From an uncultured Pelagibacteraceae bacterium (GTDB lineage Bacteria > Pseudomonadota > Alphaproteobacteria > Pelagibacterales > Pelagibacteraceae), in NCBI GenBank assembly GCA_902634305.1, contig CACPJJ010000008.1, forward strand, positions 1-52,536: DNA of 52,536 bases, read 5' to 3'. The first letter of the stretch is position 1. Each line of letters opens with the position of its first letter. Below the pieces are notes generated by a model, which saw only the letters and a program-made list of their open reading frames with translations, was not told where the DNA came from and did no database searches. The translations under genes and the position numbers were made by a program. Positions 44,863 through 52,204 of this stretch are shown here, piece after piece.

Positions 44863-45246
44863 TTAAGCTAAAACGCATCTGGCTGTAATTTTATTACCGT
44901 CATGGTCACGGACATAACCATAATAATTTCCATCTGATCTTAATCCTGGAGCTCCTTCATCAACAACCCCATTTTCTAGTGCTGTTTTATGAAATTTATC
45001 TACCGCCTCTTTTGATTCAGCTACCAAAGCAACCATTGTACCGTTTCCTGCGTTAGCATTTTCTTTATTGTGAGGTTTTGTAATATAAAACTTTGCTCCA
45101 TCATCTTCACTATAGCCATATCCAATATATCTTTCTGTTACGGTAACTCTTTTCATTTTAAGATGAGCTAATATAGCATCGTAAAACTTACTTGATTTTT
45201 CAAGATCATTAGTCCCAACCATTACAAAACCAATTGCTTTATTCAT
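44863..45246 (-). CDS. VOC-family (glyoxalase/bleomycin-resistance fold) protein
   Basis: A 127-residue protein with two beta-alpha-beta-beta-beta units: GFVMVGTNDLEKSSKFYDAI at the start and YYGYVRDHDGNKITARC near the end are VOC marks. I prefer ATG at 45246 over an in-frame TTG at 45252. Family roles include glyoxalase I, dioxygenase and thiol-transfer reactions; metal ligands are not clear. Followed at once by the isomerase-like gene, which suits a thiol-dependent detoxification scheme. Confidence 0.83.
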   Translation of the reverse strand: MNKAIGFVMVGTNDLEKSSKFYDAILAHLKMKRVTVTERYIGYGYSEDDGAKFYITKPHNKENANAGNGTMVALVAESKEAVDKFHKTALENGVVDEGAPGLRSDGNYYGYVRDHDGNKITARCVLA

Positions 45247-45255
45247 TAACAATCT

Positions 45256-45576
45256 TTATTTAGGCATTGGAGTTGCACCAGTTTCCAAAGCAATTATCTT
45301 ACCATCTTTATATTTATAAACTGCCATTACAGCCTCAACATTTCCATCATCAAATGTTACAAATGCATGGTGTATGCCGACTTCATTATTTTCATAAACA
45401 ATTCTTGTTTTATCTTGTTTAATGTCACCACTCATCGCCCATTTGATTACATCAGCTTTGCTTAAAGAATTACCTGATTTGTGCATTGTAAATTTAAAAT
45501 CATCATGCAAAAGCTCATTCATAGCTGCTTCATCTTTATTTGTCATTGCAGCACTGTATTTTTCTAAAATAGACAT
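45256..45576 (-). CDS. SnoaL-like (NTF2-fold) protein
   Basis: A 106-residue cone-shaped NTF2/SnoaL-fold protein: LEKYSAAMTNKDEAAMNELL with DDFKFTMHKSG, then HHAFVTFDDGNVEAVMAVYK. Such proteins are isomerases, cyclases or ligand-binding proteins; no catalytic assignment can be made. It has a Shine-Dalgarno (AAAGGAG) inside the end of the DUF1330 gene, 1 base away. Soluble, with no signal peptide. Confidence 0.75.
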   Translation of the reverse strand: MSILEKYSAAMTNKDEAAMNELLHDDFKFTMHKSGNSLSKADVIKWAMSGDIKQDKTRIVYENNEVGIHHAFVTFDDGNVEAVMAVYKYKDGKIIALETGATPMPK

Positions 45577-45577
45577 A

Positions 45578-45868
45578 TTATTTTGCTCCTTTAATTATTA
45601 TTACATTTCCGACAGAGTTATCTAGCCGTATCTGTCTTACCGGTTTGTATTCTTCAGAATTATAAAACTCTAAAGCTTTTTCGTAAGAAGGAAATTTAAC
45701 AACGACTGTTCTAGGGAGTTTCCATTCTCCCTCAACACATTCGTAATCTCCACCTCTTACTAAATATTCTCCTCCATATTTAGCGACTATCCCTGAAGCT
45801 TTTGCTACATAATTTTTATATTCTTCAGGGTTAGTTATTTCGATTTGGAATATTGCATATCCAGTCAT
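45578..45868 (-). CDS. DUF1330-family protein
   Basis: A 96-residue dimeric alpha/beta-barrel protein of DUF1330: GYAIFQIEITNPEEYKNYV, then YGGEYLVRGGDYECVEGEW and the final EEYKPVRQIRLDNSVG are the family's main motifs. The family is common in alphaproteobacteria and has no known activity. It starts 2 bases after the preceding small gene and is part of the same transcript. Confidence 0.87.
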   Translation of the reverse strand: MTGYAIFQIEITNPEEYKNYVAKASGIVAKYGGEYLVRGGDYECVEGEWKLPRTVVVKFPSYEKALEFYNSEEYKPVRQIRLDNSVGNVIIIKGAK

Positions 45869-45870
45869 TT

Positions 45871-46161
45871 TTATATTTCCATTTTAGTACATTCCCAAAC
45901 ATGCATTTTGTTTACACACTCATCATAAATTGGTTTTCCAATTGGATTTTTTCCAGACACCATCTCTTTCATTTTTTCCATATTATGAACAAATACCTTA
46001 AACATAACACCGCTTTTATCTGGCTTTACTGCTCCTATAGTTTTTTCTGGATGAGCTGCTGATTTTCTTACACTCATTCCTTCATCTGATTGCATCCATC
46101 CCATAAATTTTTCAAGCTTTCCTTCTTTTAAATCTACGATCACTAATACTTCTTTTTCCAT
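45871..46161 (-). CDS. small unknown protein leading the nine-gene cluster
   Basis: A 96-residue soluble protein with an alternating alpha/beta pattern (EVLVIVDLKEGKLEKFMGWM, then VMFKVFVHNMEKMKEMV), reminiscent of the dimeric ferredoxin-like alpha/beta-barrel group, but I do not recognise the family. Two cysteines lie near the end. It has a strong Shine-Dalgarno (AAGGAGG) and is the first gene after a promoter with an inverted-repeat operator. It is followed by DUF1330, another alpha/beta-barrel protein, at 2 bases. Confidence 0.7.
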   Translation of the reverse strand: MEKEVLVIVDLKEGKLEKFMGWMQSDEGMSVRKSAAHPEKTIGAVKPDKSGVMFKVFVHNMEKMKEMVSGKNPIGKPIYDECVNKMHVWECTKMEI

Positions 46162-46196
46162 TATTTCCTCCTTTCTTTTTTATATTAAAAATTATT

Positions 46197-46236
46197 TTAT
46201 TAATTTTAATTTAGCAATGTAACAACTTTGTTACAT
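46197..46236 (-). promoter_or_regulatory. promoter with 20-base palindromic operator upstream of the nine-gene cluster
   Basis: ATGTAACAA-CT-TTGTTACAT at 46217-46236 is a perfect inverted repeat with 9-base arms. On the minus strand a -35-like TTGTTA (46225-46220) within it and TAATAA (46202-46197) are spaced by 17 bases. The palindrome thus overlies the -35 box. A 2-base spacer makes an RNA hairpin unlikely, so a protein-binding operator is favoured. Regulator unknown and not encoded next to it. Confidence 0.6.
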
Positions 46237-46252
46237 AACAGGTATGCATTAA

Positions 46253-47254
46253 TTATATCCAGTTAGGAAATGGTAGGCCTTTTTCTTCTAAAAATTTTTT
46301 ATTAAACATCTTAGAGTTGTATTTATCTGATTTATCACAAAGAATAGTGACAATAGTTTTTCCTGGTCCGAGTTCTTTTCCTAATCTTATTGCTCCTGCG
46401 ATATTAACTCCACAACTTGTACCAAGACTTAAACCTTCATTTTGAATTAATTCATATAGAATAGGTAAAGACTCATGGTCGCTTATTGAAAATGCTCCAT
46501 CTATTTTAGCTTCAGCAAAATTAGCCGTTACTCTACTTGATCCAATACCTTCAGTGATTGATCCTCCTTCACTTTTTAACTCTCCATTCTTTATATAATT
46601 ATAAAGAGCCGAACCTGTTGGATCGGATAAATAAATTTTTATATCTTTATTTTTTTCTTTTAAATAACTGCTCACGCCTCCGATAGTTCCACCAGTTCCA
46701 GATGAACATACAAACCCATCTACTTTTCCATCTGTTTGTTCCCAAATTTCTGGTCCAGTTGTTTCATAGTGCCCTTTAGCATTAGCAGTATTATCAAATT
46801 GATTAGCCCAAACTACACCGTGATTATTTGTACTCTTTAATTCTTCAGCCACTCTTTTTGCAACTTTTACGTAGTTACCATCATCTTTATAAGGCTTTGG
46901 TGGCACAAGTTTTAAATCAGCACCTATGTTTCTTAACATATCTTTTTTTTCTTGTGTTTGATTATCGTTCATTACAATTATTGTTTTATAACCAATTGAA
47001 TTTCCAATAAGACAAAGTCCAATTCCAGTATTTCCTGCAGTACCTTCTACTATTATCCCACCTTTTGAGATTAATTTTTTCTCCTGTGCATCCCTTATTA
47101 ATGCTAAAGCTGCTCTATCTTTAACTGATCCTCCAGGATTTAAATATTCTGCTTTACCATAAATATTACAGCCTGTTACTTCTGATGCAGCTTTGAGTTT
47201 AATTAATGGAGTATTTCCTATTCCTTCAACAAAACTATTTTGAGAATTTTTCAT
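46253..47254 (-). CDS. cysK: cysteine synthase
   Basis: PLP enzyme that makes cysteine from O-acetylserine and sulfide. PLP lysine is K45 in [18 protein letters not shown] is the substrate loop and [10 protein letters not shown] the phosphate-binding loop. 333 residues is near the usual size. CysM and beta-synthase-like relatives are similar, but the cysE overlap makes CysK the natural choice. The N-terminal start ATG overlaps the cysE stop by 4 bases. Confidence 0.92.
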   Translation of the reverse strand: MKNSQNSFVEGIGNTPLIKLKAASEVTGCNIYGKAEYLNPGGSVKDRAALALIRDAQEKKLISKGGIIVEGTAGNTGIGLCLIGNSIGYKTIIVMNDNQTQEKKDMLRNIGADLKLVPPKPYKDDGNYVKVAKRVAEELKSTNNHGVVWANQFDNTANAKGHYETTGPEIWEQTDGKVDGFVCSSGTGGTIGGVSSYLKEKNKDIKIYLSDPTGSALYNYIKNGELKSEGGSITEGIGSSRVTANFAEAKIDGAFSISDHESLPILYELIQNEGLSLGTSCGVNIAGAIRLGKELGPGKTIVTILCDKSDKYNSKMFNKKFLEEKGLPFPNWI

Positions 47255-47820
47255 TTATTATCTCCATTAGCAATACCGTAAGGTTTAAATTCTTCGGTAG
47301 CTGTTCCAACATTTTTTGCAGGGATGCCAACCATAACTGCATTTTCGGGAACATCTTTTGTTACAACAGCATTTGCGCCAATTTTTGCATTTTTACCAAC
47401 TACAACAGGTCCTAAAACTTGAGCTCCAGAACCCACAACCACATTATCCATTAATGTTGGATGTCTTTTAGAGTTTCTTTGGTCATCTGAATTTATACTT
47501 GGAGAAATTCCACCTAAAGTGACCATATGATATATAGTTACGTTGTTTCCAATCTCAGATGTTTCACCAATAACAACTCCCATTCCATGATCGATAAATA
47601 AATTTTCACCTATAATTGCTTTAGGGTGAATTTCTATTCCAGTTAAAAATCTTGAAAATTGTGAAATTATTCTTGCGATTAAATCTAACTTAGCAATTGA
47701 AAAAAAATTAGCTATTCGATGAAAAAAAACAGCTTTAACACCTGGGTAAGTTAATATTACACTTAACTTGGACTTAGCAGCTGGATCCCTGTTGATTATA
47801 GATTCTAAAAAACTATTCAT
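47251..47820 (-). CDS. cysE: serine O-acetyltransferase
   Basis: Acetylates serine with acetyl-CoA, the first step of cysteine synthesis. Left-handed beta-helix hexapeptide repeats are clear in [34 protein letters not shown] and [17 protein letters not shown]. At 189 residues it is the short form, lacking most of the N-terminal helical domain of E. coli CysE (273). Catalytic His-Asp are in the DHGMG segment. It overlaps cysK by 4 bases and lies 35 bases after the tiny Cys-rich gene. Confidence 0.93.
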   Translation of the reverse strand: MNSFLESIINRDPAAKSKLSVILTYPGVKAVFFHRIANFFSIAKLDLIARIISQFSRFLTGIEIHPKAIIGENLFIDHGMGVVIGETSEIGNNVTIYHMVTLGGISPSINSDDQRNSKRHPTLMDNVVVGSGAQVLGPVVVGKNAKIGANAVVTKDVPENAVMVGIPAKNVGTATEEFKPYGIANGDNK

Positions 47821-47855
47821 GATATTTAAATTATTTTGATTATTTAAATGATCAG

Positions 47856-47975
47856 TTAGTTGTCACAACAACAACTACCTGAATCAGGTTTGCATGAGCA
47901 CTCTTTGATTCCATCACAAGTGCATCTATCGCTAATACAATTTGTACATTTACATTTTGAGTTATCGCATGCCAT
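47856..47975 (-). CDS. 39-residue cysteine-rich, metallothionein-like protein
   Basis: An ORF below common size cut-offs: ATG at 47975 (revcomp), TAA at 47856. Of 39 residues 11 are Cys (3, 8, 10, 13, 18, 20, 26, 28, 35-37), with CKC, CTC, CSC and a CCC run; the rest are Asp, Lys, Ser and Asn, and no aromatics at all. That is the composition of a metallothionein-like metal or thiol buffer, though I do not match it to a known family. No Shine-Dalgarno; possible TTGTAT/TATTAT promoter directly before. On the same strand as cysE-cysK (35 bases downstream), so it may lead the cysteine operon. Confidence 0.7.
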   Translation of the reverse strand: MACDNSKCKCTNCISDRCTCDGIKECSCKPDSGSCCCDN

Positions 47976-48029
47976 ACTTGAATATAATATGTGTTGATAT
48001 TTAAAATACAAGGTCAAATTTGTCTCTTA

Positions 48030-48722
48030 TTACAATCTATCTAAAGTAAGCCCTTTAACATTTGCAGGTACAGCAATATCCATCATTTTTGGATTTGCTA
48101 AGTTTAGATTATTCATTATTTCTGCATACTGTTCTTTTGAACCTACTTGAAGTCTAGGATTATTATTTTTTTCATTTTCAATAGTAGAAAATTTTTTTCC
48201 ATTATAATCATGTGCTGGATACACCAAAGTGTCTTTTGGTAATTTTAATAACTTATTGAACAAAGAGTCATAAGCATCTTCTGCACTTCCATTTTGAAAA
48301 TCTGTTCTTCCAGTTCCATTTATTAAAAGAGTATCACCAGTAAAAACTCTATCATTCATTAAATAACTATAAGAACAGTCTGTATGGCCTGGAGTATAAA
48401 TTGCCTTAAGTTCTATATTTTCTACATTTATTTTTTCGCTATCTTTTATTCTTAAATCAATTACTTCAGATTTAGATTTTTCTCCCATAATTCTTGTACA
48501 GTTAGTTCTTTTGTTTAGTTCGTTTAAACCAGTAACATGATCAGCATGTATATGTGTATCAATTACTTTAACTAATTTTAATTCTAAATTTTTTAATACT
48601 TCTATGTATTTATCTGTATGTTCAATTACAGGATCAATTATTAAGGCCTCTCTACCTTTTCCACTTGATATAATGTAAGTATAAGTTGAAGATTTAGTGT
48701 CAAAGAGCTGTTCAAAAATCAT
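48030..48722 (-). CDS. MBL-fold hydrolase, persulfide dioxygenase (ETHE1)-like
   Basis: A 230-residue metallo-beta-lactamase-fold protein. Metal ligands are in THIHADHVTG (H57, H59, D61, H62), GHTDCSYSY and GDTLLINGTGRTDFQ; the last resembles the ETHE1 GRTDFQ motif, favouring glutathione persulfide dioxygenase over glyoxalase II. The frame extends to an ATG-less upstream start at 48752, but ATG at 48722 gives the classical MIFEQLFD N-terminus. Beside the cysteine genes, and divergent from peroxiredoxin, it suits sulfide/persulfide control. Confidence 0.85.
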   Translation of the reverse strand: MIFEQLFDTKSSTYTYIISSGKGREALIIDPVIEHTDKYIEVLKNLELKLVKVIDTHIHADHVTGLNELNKRTNCTRIMGEKSKSEVIDLRIKDSEKINVENIELKAIYTPGHTDCSYSYLMNDRVFTGDTLLINGTGRTDFQNGSAEDAYDSLFNKLLKLPKDTLVYPAHDYNGKKFSTIENEKNNNPRLQVGSKEQYAEIMNNLNLANPKMMDIAVPANVKGLTLDRL

Positions 48723-48746
48723 AAGCAATAAGGACACTATAAAAAA

Positions 48747-48775
48747 TTGCATAGCAAATCAATCTTGATTATAAT
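48747..48775 (+). promoter_or_regulatory. peroxiredoxin promoter with small palindrome
   Basis: TTGCAT (48747-48752) and TATAAT (48770-48775) are spaced by 17 bases. A 14-base palindrome AATCAA-TC-TTGATT (48757-48770) fills the spacer and touches the -10; on the other strand it lies near a TATAGT -10 candidate (48741-48736) for the MBL gene. One regulator could act on both divergent genes; this is inferred. Confidence 0.55.
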
Positions 48776-48806
48776 TGTTCTAAAAAATATTAAAGAGAGG
48801 AAAAAA

Positions 48807-49469
48807 ATGACATTAAAAATTAATAGTTTGGCTCCAGATTTCACAGCTGAAACTTCAGAGGGAAAATTATCTTTGCACGAGTGGCTAGGTGATAGCTGGG
48901 GAGTTTTGTTTTCACATCCAAAAGATTTTACACCAGTTTGTACGACTGAACTTGGCGCATTAGCTAAAATGAAGCCAGAGTTTGAAAAAAGAAATGTAAA
49001 AGTTATGGGTTTAAGTGTGGATCCAGTATCAGATCACGTTAAATGGTTGGAAGATATTAAAGATGTTTGTGGACTAAAGCCTAATTATCCCATTGTTGCA
49101 GACGAAGACCTAGCAGTTGCTAAACTTTATAATATGTTAGAAGGTGATGCAGGAACAACATCTATGGGTCGTACTGCTGTAGACAATGAAACAGTTAGAA
49201 CGGTTTATGTTATAAGACCAGACAAAAGAATTGGTTTATTTTTAACTTATCCAATGACCACTGGAAGAAACTTTGATGAAATATTAAGAACAATTGATTC
49301 AATGCAACGTACAGCAAAACATAAAATAGCTACACCTGCTAATTGGAAACCAGGCGAAGATGTAATTATCGTACCTAAAGTTACAAACGATGAGGCAAAA
49401 AAAATCTATCCTGACGGTTGGGAAACTATAAAACCTTATCTTCGTAAAGTACCAGATCCAAATAAATAA
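48807..49469 (+). CDS. 1-Cys peroxiredoxin (Prx6 type)
   Basis: Reduces peroxides in the cytoplasm. The peroxidatic cysteine is C45 in FTPVCTTELG; the C-terminal 1-Cys Prx domain holds VYVIRPDKRIGLFLTYPMTTGRNF-type sequence (about 125-148) and DGWETIKPYLRKV at the end. No resolving Cys is evident. I choose ATG at 48807, with Shine-Dalgarno GAGAGG (48795-48800); an upstream TTG-based extension at 48747 is not credible. 220 residues is typical. Strong terminator follows. Confidence 0.93.
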   Translation: MTLKINSLAPDFTAETSEGKLSLHEWLGDSWGVLFSHPKDFTPVCTTELGALAKMKPEFEKRNVKVMGLSVDPVSDHVKWLEDIKDVCGLKPNYPIVADEDLAVAKLYNMLEGDAGTTSMGRTAVDNETVRTVYVIRPDKRIGLFLTYPMTTGRNFDEILRTIDSMQRTAKHKIATPANWKPGEDVIIVPKVTNDEAKKIYPDGWETIKPYLRKVPDPNK

Positions 49470-49486
49470 ATTTGAATAAAAAAATT

Positions 49487-49524
49487 AAACCAACAATCTT
49501 AGAAATAAGGTTGTTGGTTTTTTT
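49487..49524. terminator. strong intrinsic terminator after peroxiredoxin
   Basis: AAACCAACAATCTT (49487-49500) pairs with AAGGTTGTTGGTTT (49507-49520), 14 pairs with one G-U, around a 6-base loop, followed by T's to 49524. The left flank is A-rich, so the hairpin also serves the convergent racemase transcript. The clearest Rho-independent terminator in the window. Confidence 0.88.
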
Positions 49525-50221
49525 ATTTACGTTTATATTTTTTCATACAAACTTCAGCTAATAATAAGTTAGGATCAATAAAAAGTTTTGACTCTTTAGC
49601 TTTTCTAAATGATTTATAAGCAAAAATTGCTATTGGTAATTCAGTACATCCTAAAATAATTTTTTTACATTTTTTTCTTATTAAATATTTTACAGCAGCT
49701 CTTAATGCTATTTCAGCTTCTTTAACCTTTCCCATTTTAACTAATTTAATTGCTTTATTTACAGAATTTTTTTGTAATTTTTTTTCAGGACTAATCAGTT
49801 TAAAATTTTTATCAAAATAGTCATTATAAATATTTGTTTTTAATGTAGCTTCTGTACATAAAATACCAATAGTAGAGTTTTTCTTGCATGTTTTTTTTGT
49901 ATGCAAATAAACTTCTTTTGGCATACTTAACAAAGGAATTTTGATTTTTTTTTGAATATCTTTATGCCAATAGTGTGCAGTGTTACATGGCATAACAATA
50001 AATTTACACTTATTTTTTTGTAACATTTTACAACCATCAATAAGCGCCCTTAAGACATTATAGTATTTTTTTAAGTTCTCAGGTCTTTTTGGAGTATTAG
50101 ATTTATTATAAAGCACAAACATAGGATATTGTTGGTCTAATTTACCTCTATTAAGTTTTGCTAATTTATTGCAAAAGTCTAAACCAGCTTGCGTTCCCAT
50201 TCCTCCTAATATTCCGATCAT
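49523..50221 (-). CDS. aspartate/glutamate racemase family protein
   Basis: A 232-residue cofactor-free racemase. Two catalytic cysteines are present: C79 in MPCNTAHYW and C192 in LGCTELPIA; N-terminal GILGGMGTQAGLDF is typical of the aspartate racemase (YgeA/RacX) group rather than MurI. It makes D-aspartate or other D-amino acids or takes them back. Stands alone, 16-60 bases from the divergent hydrolase gene. Lys-rich in its second half, as usual in this genome. Confidence 0.9.
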   Translation of the reverse strand: MIGILGGMGTQAGLDFCNKLAKLNRGKLDQQYPMFVLYNKSNTPKRPENLKKYYNVLRALIDGCKMLQKNKCKFIVMPCNTAHYWHKDIQKKIKIPLLSMPKEVYLHTKKTCKKNSTIGILCTEATLKTNIYNDYFDKNFKLISPEKKLQKNSVNKAIKLVKMGKVKEAEIALRAAVKYLIRKKCKKIILGCTELPIAIFAYKSFRKAKESKLFIDPNLLLAEVCMKKYKRK

Positions 50222-50288
50222 AAAGATTATTTAAATATTGATTTTTGTTTTTAACATTTATGTATACAAGTATATTCTAGATTTAATT

Positions 50289-51041
50289 ATGCAAGACATA
50301 TATATCGATGATATTGGATCGCGTTTTCCTTTAGTTTTAGTTCATGGATATTTAGGCTCCTCAGAAATGTGGAATTTACAAAAAGAATTTTTGAGTAAGC
50401 ATTTTAGAGTAATTGCACCTGCATTACCTGGTTTTGGAGAAAGTTATAAAGCTCAACCTTTAGACAATATTAATTCAATTGCAAAATTTGTATTAAAATG
50501 TCTAGATGAAAAAAAAATAAACGAATTTCATTTAATGGGACATTCAATGGGAGGAATGATAGTTCAAGAAATGGTAAAAATTTCCGAAAATAGAATTAAA
50601 AAGCTAATTTGTTTTGCAACTGGCTCAATAGGAGATATCCCAGGAAGATTTGAAACAATAGATATGACTAGAGAAAAATTAAAAAAAGATGGATTAAAAG
50701 AAACAGTAAATAGAGTTCCACAAAAGTGGTTTGTAGAAGGTTATAAAGCTAAATATTATTATTTATGCAAAAATGCAGTTAAAAATATTTCTTTAGAAAC
50801 GGCAGATAATGCCCTTGTAGCTATGAAAAATTGGAGAGGATACGAAAATTTAAAAAATATCAAACAAGATACTTTGATCATCTGGGGCGATAAAGATGTT
50901 TCGTATAATTTCGATCAAGTTGATGCCTTAAAAAAAAATATATCTAGTAGTCAATTAGAGATCTTTAAAGGTTGTGGTCATAATATTCATCTTGAAGTAC
51001 CTCAAAAGTTCAACGAAACAGTAAAAAATTTCTTATCATGA
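50289..51041 (+). CDS. alpha/beta hydrolase
   Basis: A 250-residue alpha/beta-fold hydrolase: LVHGYLGSSEMW is the oxyanion loop, GHSMGG holds nucleophile Ser86, IIWGDKDVSYN the acid and GCGHNIHLEVP the His. The frame extends upstream to a TTG at 50238, but the ATG at 50289 gives the normal N-terminus. Substrate unknown; it could be an esterase, lactonase or C-C hydrolase. Overlaps the MFS gene by 4 bases. Confidence 0.85.
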   Translation: MQDIYIDDIGSRFPLVLVHGYLGSSEMWNLQKEFLSKHFRVIAPALPGFGESYKAQPLDNINSIAKFVLKCLDEKKINEFHLMGHSMGGMIVQEMVKISENRIKKLICFATGSIGDIPGRFETIDMTREKLKKDGLKETVNRVPQKWFVEGYKAKYYYLCKNAVKNISLETADNALVAMKNWRGYENLKNIKQDTLIIWGDKDVSYNFDQVDALKKNISSSQLEIFKGCGHNIHLEVPQKFNETVKNFLS

Positions 51042-52204
51042 ACAGAAATCTTTTTTTACTTATATCAAGCCAAGTATTTGCGTTTACTGCTGCTACAGTA
51101 ACGGTTTTTATAAGTGGAATTATTGGATCGCAACTAAGTCCCATAAAAACATTATCTACACTTCCTCCATCAATTTACGTAGTTGGAACTGCTGCAGCTA
51201 CAATATTTGCTGCTAAAATAATGAGCATAATCGGAAGAAGACTTGGATTTGTGTTTTCTTCTGTTGCTGGTTCAATTTCTTGTTTGGTAGGTGCCTATGC
51301 AATAATGATAGAAAGTTTTTTTATATTTTGTATAGCTAAATTTATTTTAGGAGCCACTATGGCTTTTACACATCAATATCGTTTTGCTGCAGCTGAAAGT
51401 GTAGAAAAAGAAAAAGCACCCAAAGCTATTTCATCACTATTATTAGCCGGTATCGTTGCTGCTTTTCTTGGTATAAGTTTATCAAATTATACAAAAAATT
51501 TTGTAAGCGATTATTTATATGTAGGTTCTTATTTAACATTAGCAATTTTAACATTAATACCTTCATTTTTATTATTTTTTTTTAGAGATACTAAAGAAAT
51601 TTCTTTTGCGTCTAATGAAGAAAGTAAATCTAGAAATTATTTAGAATTCCTTTCTGATCCAAAATTTTTACAAGCAATTACCTCAGCAGCTTTTGCTTAT
51701 GCGGTAATGTCTTTTTTAATGACAGCAACACCAATAAGTATGCATATTGTGCATCATTTAAGTTTAGAAAAGACAGGTATAGTTCTTCAATTTCATGTTT
51801 TAGCAATGTTTTTACCATCACTATTTACAGGAAATTTAATCAAAAAGTTTGGTTATAGTTATATGATGTATGCAGGTGTTTTATTTTATATTTTAACAAT
51901 CTTAATGAGTTTTTTTGAACCATCTTTTTTAAATTATTTTATCAGCTTAATTTTTTTAGGTATTGGATGGAATTTTTTATTTATATCTGGAACTAGTTTA
52001 TTGGTTACAACTTATAAACCTGAAGAAAAGTTTAAAGCTCAAGGATTTAATGATTTATTAGTTTTTTCTTCTATGGCAATTGCAAGTTTATCCGCTGGTG
52101 TTTTAATTTCTCTTGCTAGCTGGAAAACTGTTAACTTATTTTGTATACCTTTTTTGGTCTTAATTGTTCTATCAATAATAAATGCAGATCGTAAAACTAG
52201 ATGA
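51038..52204 (+). CDS. MFS-superfamily transporter
   Basis: A 388-residue inner-membrane protein with about twelve hydrophobic segments and a mid-chain break near residue 190. IMSIIGRRLGFVFSSV between TM2 and TM3 is a variant of the MFS GxxxDRxGRR loop; KFKAQGFNDLLVFSSM in the second half recalls YfcJ-like members. Substrate unknown. Shares a 4-base overlap with the hydrolase gene upstream and with the LysE gene downstream, so the three form an operon. Confidence 0.87.
   Translation: MNRNLFLLISSQVFAFTAATVTVFISGIIGSQLSPIKTLSTLPPSIYVVGTAAATIFAAKIMSIIGRRLGFVFSSVAGSISCLVGAYAIMIESFFIFCIAKFILGATMAFTHQYRFAAAESVEKEKAPKAISSLLLAGIVAAFLGISLSNYTKNFVSDYLYVGSYLTLAILTLIPSFLLFFFRDTKEISFASNEESKSRNYLEFLSDPKFLQAITSAAFAYAVMSFLMTATPISMHIVHHLSLEKTGIVLQFHVLAMFLPSLFTGNLIKKFGYSYMMYAGVLFYILTILMSFFEPSFLNYFISLIFLGIGWNFLFISGTSLLVTTYKPEEKFKAQGFNDLLVFSSMAIASLSAGVLISLASWKTVNLFCIPFLVLIVLSIINADRKTR

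Noticed and set aside
46217..46236. Rho-independent terminator of cysK
   Set aside because: Only a 2-base spacer between arms and no T run on the minus strand just after the repeat; an operator fits better.
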